Position numbers and translations under genes: made by a program
Source of the DNA: Arthrobacter bambusae
Lineage (GTDB): Bacteria; Actinomycetota; Actinomycetes; Actinomycetales; Micrococcaceae
Direction: 5' to 3'
Assembly: GCF_022606295.1 (NCBI RefSeq)
Contig: NZ_JAHHZS010000022.1
Location: 1 to 64,000 of the forward strand
DNA length: 64,000 bases
Part shown: piece by piece, positions 34,711-44,072 of the stretch
Layout of the letters: every line of letters starts with the position of its first letter
How positions within the stretch are numbered: the stretch's first letter is position 1
Notes under the pieces: model-generated
Database searches by the model: none
What the model was told of the DNA's origin: nothing
Seen by the model: the letters and a program-made list of their open reading frames with translations, nothing else

Positions 34711-34752
34711 AAAGGCCGGCGCCCTGGATCTTCTTCCAGGGCGCCGGCCTTT
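34711..34752 (+). terminator. Rho-independent terminator of ettA
   Basis: A perfect 18-bp stem (34711-34728 with 34735-34752) has a 6-base loop and ends in TTT; it lies 17 bases after the stop codon. Confidence 0.85.
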
Positions 34753-34813
34753 GTGTTGCGCAGAATTATTGCTTCGCGGAATCTCGGCCGTCTTGCGGCA
34801 GCGTCGCGGGCAG

Positions 34814-35722
34814 CTAGGACGGGATCCGGAGCATGCCCTCCTGTGCCACGGTGGCGACGTGCTGGCCATCCCGGCTGAAGATCTTGCCCGTGGCAAGTCC
34901 GCGGGCGCCTTGGGCGCTGGGGGACTCCTGCACGTAGAGAAGCCAATCGTCCACGCGGACCGGGCGATGCCACCACATGGCATGGTCCAGGCTCGCGACG
35001 CTCATTCCAGGAGTCATCCAGCTCAATCCGTTCTTGCGGAGCACCGATTCCAGAATGGTGTAGTCGCTCGCGTACGCCAGGGCAGCCAAATGAAGGTTGG
35101 GATCGTCGGGCATCGGGCCGAAAGTCTTCATCCAGACGGCATTGCTGGCTACCCGGTCCTCGGGCGCTTCCACGTAGATCGCGGGATCCACGTGGCGGAC
35201 ATCGAAGGGCCGCTCGAAGGACATGTGGCGGGCAAACGGGTGGTCGTACTTCTGCAGAAGCTCCGCTGTGCTCGGCAGGGTTTCGGGATCCGGGATTCCG
35301 GCAGGCATCGAGGACTGGTGTTCCACGCCCCCGGCTTCTGTCTGGAAGGACGCGATCATCGACAGGATCGGTTGGCCTTCCTGGTAAGCGTGCACCCGGC
35401 GCGCGGAGAATGAGCGACCGTCACGCAGCCGTTCAACGCTGAACGTGATGGGCTGGTTGGCATCTCCCGGACGGAGGAAATAGCCGTGCATCGAATGGAC
35501 CGTCCGGTCCTCCTCCACGGTGCGCATGCCGGCGACGAGCGATTGGGCGAGCACCTGGCCGCCGAATACCCGGTGGCGCGGCTGTTTCTGCGACGGTCCA
35601 AAGAAGATGTCCTCGGCTGTCCTCGCGCCGTCGAAGTCGGCCAGGGACAACAGCTCGATGAGGGTGGATGTGGGGTCCTCAAGGGCAACCTGATGGTCCA
35701 GGCCGGCATGCGCGTCAGTCAT
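34814..35722 (-). CDS. tesB: Acyl-CoA thioesterase II
   Basis: Cytosolic hydrolase of 302 residues that cleaves acyl-CoA to free fatty acid and CoA. It shows the double hotdog fold: an N-terminal half with RVFGGQVLAQSL and HSMHGYFLRPGD, and a C-terminal half with the catalytic Asp in VASLDHAMWWH and SPSAQGARGLATGKIFSRDG split by the usual loop. ATG 35722 is well placed. It is divergent from the unknown gene at 35786 (63 bases apart). Confidence 0.94.
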   Translation of the reverse strand: MTDAHAGLDHQVALEDPTSTLIELLSLADFDGARTAEDIFFGPSQKQPRHRVFGGQVLAQSLVAGMRTVEEDRTVHSMHGYFLRPGDANQPITFSVERLRDGRSFSARRVHAYQEGQPILSMIASFQTEAGGVEHQSSMPAGIPDPETLPSTAELLQKYDHPFARHMSFERPFDVRHVDPAIYVEAPEDRVASNAVWMKTFGPMPDDPNLHLAALAYASDYTILESVLRKNGLSWMTPGMSVASLDHAMWWHRPVRVDDWLLYVQESPSAQGARGLATGKIFSRDGQHVATVAQEGMLRIPS

Positions 35723-35785
35723 GGTTCGACTCTAGACGCCACCCTGACCCCTCTCAACCGCGGACATGCCGGTAGAGTCGATGAT

Positions 35786-36460
35786 GTGTCCGATGTATTG
35801 ACCCAGTCCTTCCATTTCGTCGATCCCCGTGATCTGGCGGACCTCCGCACTTATGTCACGCGTGCCAAGAGCATCGACGATGGCGCCATCAGGCTGCAGG
35901 CTTCCGGTCGCGTCCTGGCGGCATATGTGTGCGTCTTGAGGCCGCGCCTCCTGGGCGAATCGACCCCCACCATTCTCGGGCTACGGACCATCGCCCTCGC
36001 CGATGACGCGCACGCGGACGTCACCGTGACGCTGTCCTCGGTCCTGGACCGCTTGGCGCGTTCCGGTGCCGACGACGTCGAGCTTCCGATCCCGCCGTCG
36101 ACCGTTTCCGAATCGTGGGCGGGAGTCGGGGCTCCCCGCGGAGGCTGGGAGCCTCTGGGTTCTGTGCCCGACGCCGAGCTCAAGTCTGTAGCGAATGCGG
36201 GCATTGCCGAGGTGGCCGGGATTGTTCCGGAACAGCCCGGCGCATTGATCGTCAACAACGCCAGGGCCGCGGTGTGGGGACGGGAGATTCCAGGCCTCTA
36301 CGGCGTGCCCGCGGGCGCCGCGTTCGCGGCCTTGGCGCTCGGCTTCCTTGGCGACGGGGAACACCGGCTCTTCCGCAACGGCCGCTGGTTCCGGCTCAGC
36401 GGGAGCCGGGGCCACATCCTGGCACGATCCGGATCGGGCCTGGGCTTCCAGGCCCGATAG
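35786..36460 (+). CDS. Conserved-looking protein of unknown function
   Basis: I do not recognise this 224-residue protein. It has no signal peptide or clear membrane helix; residues 80-95 and 165-190 are moderately hydrophobic. The composition is typical of cytosolic actinobacterial proteins, with segments such as VLAAYVCVLRPRLLG and FRNGRWFRLSGSRGHILAR. GTG 35786 is chosen because GGTAGAG precedes it; longer frames overlap tesB. It converges with the globin gene. Codon use matches the surroundings, so I take it as a real gene without functional assignment. Confidence 0.65.
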   Translation: MSDVLTQSFHFVDPRDLADLRTYVTRAKSIDDGAIRLQASGRVLAAYVCVLRPRLLGESTPTILGLRTIALADDAHADVTVTLSSVLDRLARSGADDVELPIPPSTVSESWAGVGAPRGGWEPLGSVPDAELKSVANAGIAEVAGIVPEQPGALIVNNARAAVWGREIPGLYGVPAGAAFAALALGFLGDGEHRLFRNGRWFRLSGSRGHILARSGSGLGFQAR

Positions 36461-36522
36461 GCCCCTGAACCCGAGCCCAGTTCCGGCCCAATCCCCTGGC
36501 CACACAGCACCGTCCTACAAAC

Positions 36523-37005
36523 TCAGGGCTGGTGGACCGACGGGCTGTTGACCATCGTGAGCGCAGCCCGCTCCATGTAGTCCCACAGGGTACCTTCGTG
36601 AAGCGGCGACAAGCCCAACGAATCCACCGCCGCGCGCATGTGGAAGAGCCAGCGGTCCTTGGCTTCGGGTGTCACCTGGAACGGCATGTGCCGCATCCTC
36701 AAGCGGGGGTGCCCGCGTTCCTCGCTGTAGGTGCCCGGACCGCCCCAATACTGCTCAAGGAACATGAGGAACCGTCGCTTCGCGGGGGCGAGGTCCTGTT
36801 CCGGGTACATGGGCCGGAGCAACGGATCTCCGGCGACGCCGTCGTAGAAGACATCGATGAGCTTAACGAATGTCTCGTGGCCACCGATGGCCTCGTAGAA
36901 GCTGTCCGTGTAGGCCGGCTGGCTGAAGGGATCGTTTTGCATCAGTTGCCGCCGTTCGGCCGGCTGCGGCGCTGTGGCTTCCGGCTGGCTGCCCACGTCA
37001 CTCAC
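36523..37005 (-). CDS. glbO: Group II truncated haemoglobin
   Basis: Haem protein of 160 residues with the 2-on-2 globin fold. The FYDGVAGDPLLRPMYP and RFLMFLEQYWGGP blocks and the proximal His in HPRLRMRHMPF are those of trHbO. The Trp in DRWLFHMR (G8 position) and the Tyr of the LIDVFYDGV helix mark group II. An extra N-terminal about 28 residues precede the globin domain. Start GTG 37005 overlaps the end of the mscS gene by 8 bases, so the two are coupled. It may handle O2, NO or peroxide; the physiological role in Arthrobacter relatives is unclear. Confidence 0.93.
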   Translation of the reverse strand: MSDVGSQPEATAPQPAERRQLMQNDPFSQPAYTDSFYEAIGGHETFVKLIDVFYDGVAGDPLLRPMYPEQDLAPAKRRFLMFLEQYWGGPGTYSEERGHPRLRMRHMPFQVTPEAKDRWLFHMRAAVDSLGLSPLHEGTLWDYMERAALTMVNSPSVHQP

Positions 37006-37723
37006 CTGCTTTCTGCTCGTGAATCTTGAGGGATTCCTTCGGGGACTGAGGCGCGCCCGATGCCGCGGTTTCTGCAGGCGCAGTGCCTGGGGGTGCTGGC
37101 GGAACGTCCGGATCAGCTGGTTCCTCCGGCACGTAGTCGCCTTGTGATCGGTTGCCCACCCTCAGGATTTCTCCGTTGCGCAGATACCAGATGGCGCCGT
37201 CTTCGGCCCGGAGCCGGGTGATCCGCAGGCCTACCGATTCGACGGTGCCGATCACTTCGGTGGTGACGATCACATCGCCGATCCCGAACTGGTCCTCGAT
37301 GGTGATGAAGATGCCGGACAGGAAATCGCGGATGAGCTGTTGGGCGCCGAAGCCGATGGCGACACCCAAAATACCGACGCTCGTGAGTAGTGGCGCAATG
37401 TCCACGTTCAGGTATTTGAGGACGTAGATGATGACGATGACCACCACAACCACGCTCAGCACGCTGGTCAGCAGGGAGCCGATGGTGTGCGCGCGTTGGG
37501 CACGCCGTTCATGGTCGAGCGCCCGGAAGGCGGGCTGAACCCACCTGAAATGCGGTTTCTTGAAGAAACTGGTGCCCTCGGCCACCCTGCGGGTGATACG
37601 CAGGATGATGAACCGGGCCACAACCCAGAACACCAATCCGATGCCCAGCGTCACGAAGATTGACGCGTAATCGATTTTGGCTGCATCGGCCACGATGTTG
37701 TCGGTCGACGAGGCGACGTTCAT
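36998..37723 (-). CDS. MscS family mechanosensitive channel
   Basis: Small-conductance channel protein of 241 residues predicted to release solutes on hypo-osmotic shock. It has three hydrophobic stretches (about 20-42, 80-105, 110-130), of which the last holds the Gly/Ala-rich pore helix pattern VGILGVAIGFGAQQLIRDFLSG. The beta domain follows with IEDQFGIGDVI and VGLRITRLRAEDGAIWYLRNGEI. The C-terminal 45 residues are Pro/Ala-rich and likely disordered. It is upstream of and overlapping the globin gene. Confidence 0.93.
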   Translation of the reverse strand: MNVASSTDNIVADAAKIDYASIFVTLGIGLVFWVVARFIILRITRRVAEGTSFFKKPHFRWVQPAFRALDHERRAQRAHTIGSLLTSVLSVVVVVIVIIYVLKYLNVDIAPLLTSVGILGVAIGFGAQQLIRDFLSGIFITIEDQFGIGDVIVTTEVIGTVESVGLRITRLRAEDGAIWYLRNGEILRVGNRSQGDYVPEEPADPDVPPAPPGTAPAETAASGAPQSPKESLKIHEQKAGE

Positions 37724-37870
37724 GTGCGGGAATGCTCCTCACGGGATCCAATTGTTCGCCGGGCCCTTGATTGCCGGGCGCTGAACACTCTGTCCACGCT
37801 CAACCCTATCGCCGTAGCGTGGCCGGATCCGCATCGTGATTCCCGGCGGAACAGCATTCCCCTCGTCTGG

Positions 37871-38350
37871 CTAGCCCGCGGCCGCCGTCGTGCCCGGCTC
37901 ATGAAGAACAGGAAAATTCACGCTCCGGGCGATGAAGCAGACCTGGTTGGCCTCATGGTGCAATTCGTCCACGAGGGAAATGTGGGCCGCGTCCGCGACC
38001 GTGACTTGCGGCTTCAAGGTGACGTTCTCGAACTGTCCGCTGCCATCGCGATTGAGCCTCATCATGCCTTCGGCGTGGTCGACATAGTCGGTGACCACCA
38101 CGCCGTGCTTGACGGCGACGTGCAGGAAAGACAGCATGTGGCACTGCGACAGGGCGGTGAGGAGCAGCTGTTCGGGGTTGTACCGGCTACGGTCGCCATG
38201 GAAGGTGGGGTCCGAGGATCCCTTCAGGACGGGCAGGCCGGGGATCTCGACGTCGTGGTCCCTGGTATAGCCGCGGTAGCTGGAAGTCCCCGTGCCCAGA
38301 TTCCCGGTCCAGCGCACGGTCAGGGAGTAGCGGTGTTCGTCGAGGCTCAT
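37871..38350 (-). CDS. OsmC family protein
   Basis: Protein of 159 residues of the OsmC/Ohr superfamily, probable peroxide-reducing enzyme. The two expected cysteines are present: LLTALSQCHMLSFL (about 75) and the later NQVCFIARSVNFPV (about 140). The GxxPE-like NPEQLLLTALS region supports the YhfA/OsmC branch over Ohr. Start ATG 38350 is followed by a family-typical N-terminus HRYSLTVRWTGN. It is separated from pepN by a strong terminator and stands alone. Confidence 0.9.
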   Translation of the reverse strand: MSLDEHRYSLTVRWTGNLGTGTSSYRGYTRDHDVEIPGLPVLKGSSDPTFHGDRSRYNPEQLLLTALSQCHMLSFLHVAVKHGVVVTDYVDHAEGMMRLNRDGSGQFENVTLKPQVTVADAAHISLVDELHHEANQVCFIARSVNFPVLHEPGTTAAAG

Positions 38351-38385
38351 GCGGAAAGTCTAGCGGCGGCCCTTCCCGGACGGCG

Positions 38386-38433
38386 CACCAACAGGCCCCG
38401 GTTCCGTTGAAGCGGAACCGGGGCCTGTTGGTG
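38386..38433 (-). terminator. Perfect 21-bp hairpin after pepN
   Basis: Arms 38386-38406 and 38413-38433 are perfectly complementary over 21 bp with a 6-base loop. It lies 17 bases beyond the pepN stop codon on the minus strand and is the strongest simple hairpin of the window. Confidence 0.85.
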
Positions 38434-38449
38434 ACTTACCCGACCGCTT

Positions 38450-41011
38450 CTAGAGGTCTGCCGCGCGGGCCTTCAAAGCGCGGGCAACGCCGTCGCGGTT
38501 TTCCAGCATCATGCGCCGCAGGGCGCTGCTGTCCGCCGGCAGTTCGGCGACGAACTTGTCCGTGCGGTCAACCGTGGCTTGCGTGGTCAGCTGCGCCGGG
38601 TAAAGCCCGACGACGATCTGCTGGGCCAGCGCGTGGGTGCGGTTGGCAACGATCTCGGGCACTGCCTCAAAGTACTCTTCGGCGTACGGCTCCAACAGGG
38701 AGGTGTCCAACACGCGCGTGAAGCCCGTGACGGCGGAGCTCTGAATGGCGTTGGAAAGCTCGCCTGTGACCACGATCTTCTTCCACGCTGCGGCCTTCGC
38801 CTCGGGAGTGGGAAGGGCCGCCGCTGCCAGGGCGGCGGCGTTCTGGCCATTGGCGGTGTGGTCGCGCTCCAGCTCGGCGTCGATCCGGTCCTGGCCTTGG
38901 CGCCCGCCCACCACCAGTGCGGTGAGGAGTTCCCAACGCAAGTCCTGGTCGACTGTCAGGCCATCGAGGACCGTGCCGCCGTCGAGGATCGCCTGGACGT
39001 TGTCCAATTGCGGGTTGCTCGCCGCAAGCAGCGCGAAGGACTTCACGAATTGGAGCTGGGCGTCCGATCCTGCGGCCGCGGTGCTCGAGAGTTCCCAGAG
39101 CTTGTCCGCCGCAGCCACGGTAGCCGCATCCTTGTGCTCCGCTGCGACGTAGTAGGTGAGGGTGGTCGCCAGCTGGCGGAGCTGGGTCTGGATCACGGAC
39201 GAATCGGTCTCGGATGCGATGTTCGCCAGGATCAGCTCGGCGTAGCCACGGGCCGGGGTTTCGCCGTCGCGGGCCGCATCCCAGGCTGAGCCCCACACGA
39301 GGGTTCGCGGCAGGCTGCCCGCAAAGTTCTTCAGGTGGGTTTTCGCGGTGGCCAAGGAGGTGGGGTCGAGCCGCACTTTGGCGTAGGCGAGGTCGTCGTC
39401 GTTGAGCAGGACGAGATCCGGGCGTGCCATTCCGGAAAGGGCGGGGACCTCGGTCCGGGTGCCGTCGACGTCGAGCTCCTCCCTGTGGGTCCTCTCAAGT
39501 TTGCCCTCGGCGGAGAGGTTGTAGAACCCGACGGCGAGGCGGTGCGGCCGCAGTGTCGGCTGCTCCTCGATGGCCGTCTGCACGATCGCGAAAGACGTGA
39601 TGGTGCCGTCGGCGTCGACCTCGAGCTCGGGGGAGAGGGTGTTGACTCCGGCAGTCTCGAGCCAGAGCTTGCCCCACTGGTCCAGGTCGCGGCCGCTGGC
39701 AGCTTCGAGCTCCTTCATGAGGTCCACGAGCTCGGTGTTCTGCCACGCATGCTTCCGGAAGTATTCGCGGACTCCGGCCATGAACTCTTCCGGTCCCACC
39801 CAGGCAACCAACTGCCTCAGCACGGAAGCCCCCTTGGCATAGGTGATGCCATCGAAGTTGACCTCGACGTCCTGGAGGTCGTTGATCTCGGCGAAAATCG
39901 GGTGCGTCGTGGGCAACTGGTCCTGCCGGTACGCCCAGGACTTCTCCACCGAGGCAAAGGTGGTCCAGGCCCGGTCGAATTCGGTGTTTTCGACTGCGGC
40001 GAGGTGGGACATGTACTCGGCAAACGACTCGTTGAGCCAGAGGTCGTTCCACCAGCGCATCGTGACAAGGTCCCCGAACCACATGTGGGCCAGTTCATGC
40101 AGCACGGTGATGGCGCGGCGCTCGATCTGGGCACCGGTGACTTTTCCGCGGAAGACGTAGCCCTCGAGGATGGTCACGGCGCCGGCGTTTTCCATGGCGC
40201 CGGCATTGAACTCGGGAACGAAGAGCTGATCGTACTTCTCGAAGGGATACGGGAAGCCGAACTGGGCCTCGAAGAACTCAAAACCCTGGCGGGTCAGTTC
40301 GAAGATGTTGTCGGCGTCCAGGTACTGCATGAGGGACTTGCGGGCGAACACGCCGAGCGGGATAACGCGGCCATCCGAGCTCGTGACCTTGCTGCGCACC
40401 GATTGGTACGGTCCCGCGATCAAGGCGGTGACGTAGGAGGAGATGCGGGGAGTGGGGGTGAAGCTCCAGACGGAGCGCGCCCCGCCGTCGTCCCCTGGGG
40501 TGGTTTCCACCGGTACCGGAGTGGGCGAGTTGGAGATCAGGTCCCAGTGCGAGGGCGCAGTGACCGTGAACGTGAACGCGGCTTTCAGGTCCGGTTGCTC
40601 GAACACAGCGAACATGCGGCGCGAATCCGGCACCTCGAACTGTGTGTACAGATAGACCTCGTTGTCCACCGGGTCCACGAAGCGGTGCAGGCCTTCACCC
40701 GTGTTCATGTAGGGGGCGTCGGCGACTATCGTCAGTTCGTTTTCGGCGGCGAGCCCGGGCAGCTGGATGCGGACACCGTCGGACACCGCCGCGGGATCGA
40801 GTTCGGTGCCGTTCAGGGTCACGCTGTGCACGGTGTCCGTGATCGCGTCGATAAAGCTCGATGAGCCCTCGACGGCGGAGAACTTCACCACCGTGGTGGA
40901 GCCGAAGACCGTGGCGCCCTTCGTCAAGTCGAGGGTGACGTCATACGAACTCACGGTGATCAATTCTGCGCGCTCTCCGGCTTCGGCGCGCGTCAGGTTC
41001 AGGCCTGGCAA
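38450..41011 (-). CDS. pepN: Aminopeptidase N (M1 family)
   Basis: Zinc aminopeptidase of 853 residues that trims N-terminal residues from peptides in the cytosol. The exopeptidase motif GAMENAG and the zinc site HELAHMWFGD with the distal Glu in NESFAEYM are intact. An ERAP1-like C-terminal helical domain occupies roughly the last 350 residues. TTG 41011 is used as start, with GGAGG six bases upstream. M. tuberculosis pepN (Rv2467) sits in the same wider neighbourhood with rpiB, nei, tig and clpP. Confidence 0.96.
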   Translation of the reverse strand: MPGLNLTRAEAGERAELITVSSYDVTLDLTKGATVFGSTTVVKFSAVEGSSSFIDAITDTVHSVTLNGTELDPAAVSDGVRIQLPGLAAENELTIVADAPYMNTGEGLHRFVDPVDNEVYLYTQFEVPDSRRMFAVFEQPDLKAAFTFTVTAPSHWDLISNSPTPVPVETTPGDDGGARSVWSFTPTPRISSYVTALIAGPYQSVRSKVTSSDGRVIPLGVFARKSLMQYLDADNIFELTRQGFEFFEAQFGFPYPFEKYDQLFVPEFNAGAMENAGAVTILEGYVFRGKVTGAQIERRAITVLHELAHMWFGDLVTMRWWNDLWLNESFAEYMSHLAAVENTEFDRAWTTFASVEKSWAYRQDQLPTTHPIFAEINDLQDVEVNFDGITYAKGASVLRQLVAWVGPEEFMAGVREYFRKHAWQNTELVDLMKELEAASGRDLDQWGKLWLETAGVNTLSPELEVDADGTITSFAIVQTAIEEQPTLRPHRLAVGFYNLSAEGKLERTHREELDVDGTRTEVPALSGMARPDLVLLNDDDLAYAKVRLDPTSLATAKTHLKNFAGSLPRTLVWGSAWDAARDGETPARGYAELILANIASETDSSVIQTQLRQLATTLTYYVAAEHKDAATVAAADKLWELSSTAAAGSDAQLQFVKSFALLAASNPQLDNVQAILDGGTVLDGLTVDQDLRWELLTALVVGGRQGQDRIDAELERDHTANGQNAAALAAAALPTPEAKAAAWKKIVVTGELSNAIQSSAVTGFTRVLDTSLLEPYAEEYFEAVPEIVANRTHALAQQIVVGLYPAQLTTQATVDRTDKFVAELPADSSALRRMMLENRDGVARALKARAADL

Positions 41012-41148
41012 GGGTTGCCTCCAAGAATGGTTTCGAGAAGCCGGTTGGTTTCAGCCAGCGCCGGCGCTGTGAAGTCATTCTTTCACTTGATTCCGGCTTG
41101 GCAAGGAAGCTCGATCACAGTGTCGCCGGCTCGGGGTAGCGTTGGAAT

Positions 41149-42150
41149 ATGGGAAAGATGCGCGACTCCTTGGACCTCCGTGCACTCCGCTTTGCGGTGG
41201 CATTTCCGCTGCTGCTCGCCGCCGCGTTCGCCGTGTGCGCGCTCATGCTGCGCAACAACCTTCCGGATCCTGTCGCCATCGCGTGGAACGCCGACGGCGG
41301 AATCAGCTTTGCGCCGTTCCTGGCCTATGTGCTGGGCGGAGGAGGGATTCTGGTCGTGGCAGGCTGGCTCGTGTTCATCCAGGCCGTTCCCCTTTCCCGG
41401 CCCGTGATGATGCGCCGGGTCATGATGGGCATGGGCCTCATGGTGACCCTCTTCATCACCGCTGTGCTGGCCGCCGGACTCGTGGGGCAAACGGGCCTCG
41501 CCGACGCCCGCAGCTCGCACGTCGATCCGACCGTCCTCGCGTTGGGCTCGGGCGCGGCGTTGCCCCTCGGCGTCGTCATGATGATGGCATTCAAGCCTGA
41601 TCCGCGCTGGACACCGGAAGACGACGCGGCCCTCGAGGCCGAAAGGATCCGGACGGAAGACCCCGGCTTGGCGGAGGATTCCATGTTGCTGTGGGTCCAC
41701 GCGCGGAGTTCGGTGTTTGTCATGATCTGCGTGGCCACGCTGTTTCCCGCCATGCTGATCGCGATTGCGCTCCCGTGGTTGGGCGCATTGCTGGCCGTGG
41801 TCGCCGTCGTCGGGGCGTGTTTCCTGTTCGTCCGGGTGCGGGCGGACCGGGGCGGGGTGCAGGTCTTCGTCGCGGGGGTACTCAGGGTGCTCACGGTGCC
41901 GGCCGTGGACATCGCAGGCGCGGCCGCCCAGGAAGTCAGGGCCGCCGACTTCGGCGGCTGGGGACTCAGGCACCACGGAGGAGCCACGGCCATGCTCGTC
42001 AGCAGCGGTCCCGCCGTCGTCGTGCGCCAGGTCAGCGGCCGCAGGGTGGCGTTCAGCGCCGGGACCTCGGCCACAGCGGACCGGCTCGCGGGAATCCTGA
42101 ACCGTGTCGCGGCGCGTGCCCAGCGCGGCGAGCAGCCACCGGCCCCCTGA
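41149..42150 (+). CDS. DUF1648 domain membrane protein
   Basis: Membrane protein of 333 residues with about five hydrophobic helices: around 15-36, 58-85, 96-118, 128-146 and a hairpin near 185-225. The N-terminal DUF1648 signature is seen in LPDPVAIAWNADGGI. The C-terminal about 110 residues are soluble and beta-rich (VRVRADRGGVQVFVAGVLRVLTVPAVDI cut here to GGVQVFVAG). Similar proteins occur next to GntR-type regulators or in stress loci, but no function is known. It is divergent from pepN. Confidence 0.78.
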   Translation: MGKMRDSLDLRALRFAVAFPLLLAAAFAVCALMLRNNLPDPVAIAWNADGGISFAPFLAYVLGGGGILVVAGWLVFIQAVPLSRPVMMRRVMMGMGLMVTLFITAVLAAGLVGQTGLADARSSHVDPTVLALGSGAALPLGVVMMMAFKPDPRWTPEDDAALEAERIRTEDPGLAEDSMLLWVHARSSVFVMICVATLFPAMLIAIALPWLGALLAVVAVVGACFLFVRVRADRGGVQVFVAGVLRVLTVPAVDIAGAAAQEVRAADFGGWGLRHHGGATAMLVSSGPAVVVRQVSGRRVAFSAGTSATADRLAGILNRVAARAQRGEQPPAP

Positions 42151-42299
42151 GCGCCGGAGGGCATCCGGACCGGGGCTTCGTCTTAAACCGGGGCTTCGTC
42201 TTAAGAGGTGGGCCGGTGCCCGATCCTAGTAACCTAGGAACCGCATCCCTCACCGCCGCGCCGGGCTTTGCCGCGCGCGCCAGACTGAATGGACTTCCT

Positions 42300-42782
42300 G
42301 TGACCACACCCCGCGTCCACATCGCCACGGACCACGCCGGCATGGAGCTGAGCGCCCACCTCGTAAACCACTTGACGGCCAAGGGCTACGACGTCGTTGA
42401 CCACGGACCCAAGGTGTACGACGCCCTCGATGACTACCCTTCGTTCTGCATCAACGCGGCCGCTGCCGTGGTCGCCGACCAAGAGGCGGGCGTTCACGCA
42501 TTGGGCATCGTCCTGGGCGGATCCGGCAACGGCGAACAAATTGCCGCGAACAAGGTCAAGGGTGTCCGGGCCGCGCTCGCCTGGAACCTCTCCACGGCGA
42601 AACTGGCCCGGGAGCACAACGACGCCAACGTCGTCGCCGTGGGCGGCCGCCAGCACACGGTCGAGGAAGCCACCGAACTGATCGAGGCCTTCCTCGAAGA
42701 ACCGTTCAGCAACGACGAACGCCACGTGCGCCGCATCGGAAAGATCGCCACCTACGAGAACACTGGCGAAATCGTTGCCTAA
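42300..42782 (+). CDS. rpiB: Ribose-5-phosphate isomerase B
   Basis: Enzyme of 160 residues interconverting ribose 5-phosphate and ribulose 5-phosphate. It is of the mycobacterial type in which a Glu (Glu79 in GGSGNGEQIAANK) replaces the Cys base of E. coli RpiB. Other markers are IATDHAGMEL at the start and NDANVVAVGGR. GTG 42300 has only a weak ribosome binding site (GGACTTCCT). Its stop overlaps the ATG of the following glycosylase (TAATG). It works downstream of gnd in the pentose phosphate route. Confidence 0.94.
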   Translation: MTTPRVHIATDHAGMELSAHLVNHLTAKGYDVVDHGPKVYDALDDYPSFCINAAAAVVADQEAGVHALGIVLGGSGNGEQIAANKVKGVRAALAWNLSTAKLAREHNDANVVAVGGRQHTVEEATELIEAFLEEPFSNDERHVRRIGKIATYENTGEIVA

Positions 42783-43684
42783 TGCCTGAAGGGCATTCCA
42801 TCCATCGCCTGGCTCGCCAGTTCCAGGATGTTTTCGCCGGGCAGGTTCTGGAGGTCTCCAGCCCGCAAGGCCGATTCGTCGCGGGCGCAGCGCTTTTGGA
42901 CCGCCATGAGCTGCTCGAAGCGACGGCGCACGGCAAGCAGCTCTTCCTCCGTTTTGACCACGGGCTGCTTCTGCATGTCCACCTGGGCCTCTACGGTGCG
43001 TGGAGCTTCGGTGGCGATGAGACCTTCCGCGGAGCCTCGAGCATCGGGGCGCCGCGGCGGATCGGCGAACGCGAGAGTTTCTCCCAGGAAGCCGGCACAG
43101 GAAGCCTGGGAAGCAGCTACGCGGGTCCGCCTGAGCCCGTGGGTGCCGTCCGCGTGCGCCTTGTTGCGACGAACGGCTGGGCGGACCTCAGGGGTGCCAC
43201 CACGTGCGCGACGATCACCGAGGCAGAGGCCGCAGCCGTCCTTGCCCGCTTGGGCCCGGACCCGCTCCACAACCGCCCCGGCGACCGCGAGGAGTTCGTC
43301 CGCCGCCTGCTGCGCCGCAAGACCGCCGTCGGGCTCCTCCTCATGGACCAGGCGGTCGTGGCTGGAATCGGCAACATCTATCGCGCGGAAGTGCTGTTCC
43401 GCCAGGGCGTCGATCCGTGGACTCCGGGCAGCTCCCTGGACCCGGAAACCGCCGGACGACTGTGGGATGACACCGTGACGGCGATGTCCGACGGCGTCCG
43501 CGACGGCCGGATTGTTACGACGCCATCGGCTTTGTGGAGCGGAGGGAACGCAGAAGCGCTCGACGGCGAGGCCCACTTTGTCTACAAGCGGCAGGGACAG
43601 GCTTGCCGGCGATGCGGCGAAGCAGTGGGGATGGCCGAGCTCGGCGCGCGCAAACTCTATTGGTGCCCCGGCTGCCAGAACTGA
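42782..43684 (+). CDS. Fpg/Nei family DNA glycosylase (Nei type)
   Basis: Bifunctional base-excision repair enzyme of 300 residues. The catalytic N-terminus MPEGHSIHRLA shows Pro2 and Glu3 of the Nei branch. The helix-two-turn-helix LLMDQAVVAGIGNIYRAEVLFRQG follows around residue 195-218, and the end has a zinc finger CRRCG...CPGC. It is translationally coupled to rpiB, as in M. tuberculosis (Rv2464c-Rv2465c). An insertion around residues 75-120 (Gly/Ser/Glu-rich) makes it longer than usual. Substrates are probably oxidised pyrimidines. Confidence 0.93.
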   Translation: MPEGHSIHRLARQFQDVFAGQVLEVSSPQGRFVAGAALLDRHELLEATAHGKQLFLRFDHGLLLHVHLGLYGAWSFGGDETFRGASSIGAPRRIGERESFSQEAGTGSLGSSYAGPPEPVGAVRVRLVATNGWADLRGATTCATITEAEAAAVLARLGPDPLHNRPGDREEFVRRLLRRKTAVGLLLMDQAVVAGIGNIYRAEVLFRQGVDPWTPGSSLDPETAGRLWDDTVTAMSDGVRDGRIVTTPSALWSGGNAEALDGEAHFVYKRQGQACRRCGEAVGMAELGARKLYWCPGCQN

Positions 43685-43735
43685 CGTCCGGCGCTGACCG
43701 GGTGCACCGCGCGCGCCGGGTACATCCTGAAAACA

Positions 43736-43764
43736 CGAAGGGCCCCTCAGCGAGGGGCCCTTCG
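43736..43764 (-). terminator. Terminator of tRNA-Gly
   Basis: A perfect 13-bp stem (43736-43748 with 43752-43764) lies immediately beyond the minus-strand tRNA-Gly; the loop is three bases. Confidence 0.75.
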
Positions 43765-43772
43765 TTCCATGG

Positions 43773-43843
43773 AGGGGACGACGGGAATCGAACCCGCGTA
43801 ATCAGTTTGGAAGACTGAGGCTTTACCATTAAGCTACGTCCCC
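43773..43843 (-). tRNA. tRNA-Gly (anticodon UCC)
   Basis: Minus-strand cloverleaf with acceptor GGGGACG/CGTCCCC, anticodon loop CTTCCAA with TCC, and a GGTTCGATTCC T-arm. CCA is encoded at 43772-43770. Confidence 0.95.
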
Positions 43844-43997
43844 GGGCAAGGCTGCATGGATCCCTATGAAGCTCACAGGGTGGTCCGTGCATCTTTCCGG
43901 TGGCTGTTGAAGCCGGATATAACTAAACCTAATTCAGGGGCCAAGTGTCAAATGTGCATTCTCCGGCGAGATGCCCGTAGACTGTCCTGTGCATTCA

Positions 43998-44072
43998 CGG
44001 GGTGTAGCTCAGCTTGGCTAGAGCGCCTGCTTTGGGAGCAGGAAGTCGCAGGTTCAAATCCTGTCACCCCGA
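43998..44072 (+). tRNA. tRNA-Pro (anticodon UGG)
   Basis: Plus-strand cloverleaf with acceptor CGGGGTG/CACCCCG, anticodon stem CCTGC/GCAGG around TTTGGGA containing TGG, and a GGTTCAAATCC T-arm. CCA is not encoded. Trigger factor follows 68 bases downstream. Confidence 0.95.

Noticed and set aside
33065..34711. A 548-codon minus-strand open frame opposite ettA
   Set aside because: ettA is complete with all ABC-F motifs; the antisense product has none.
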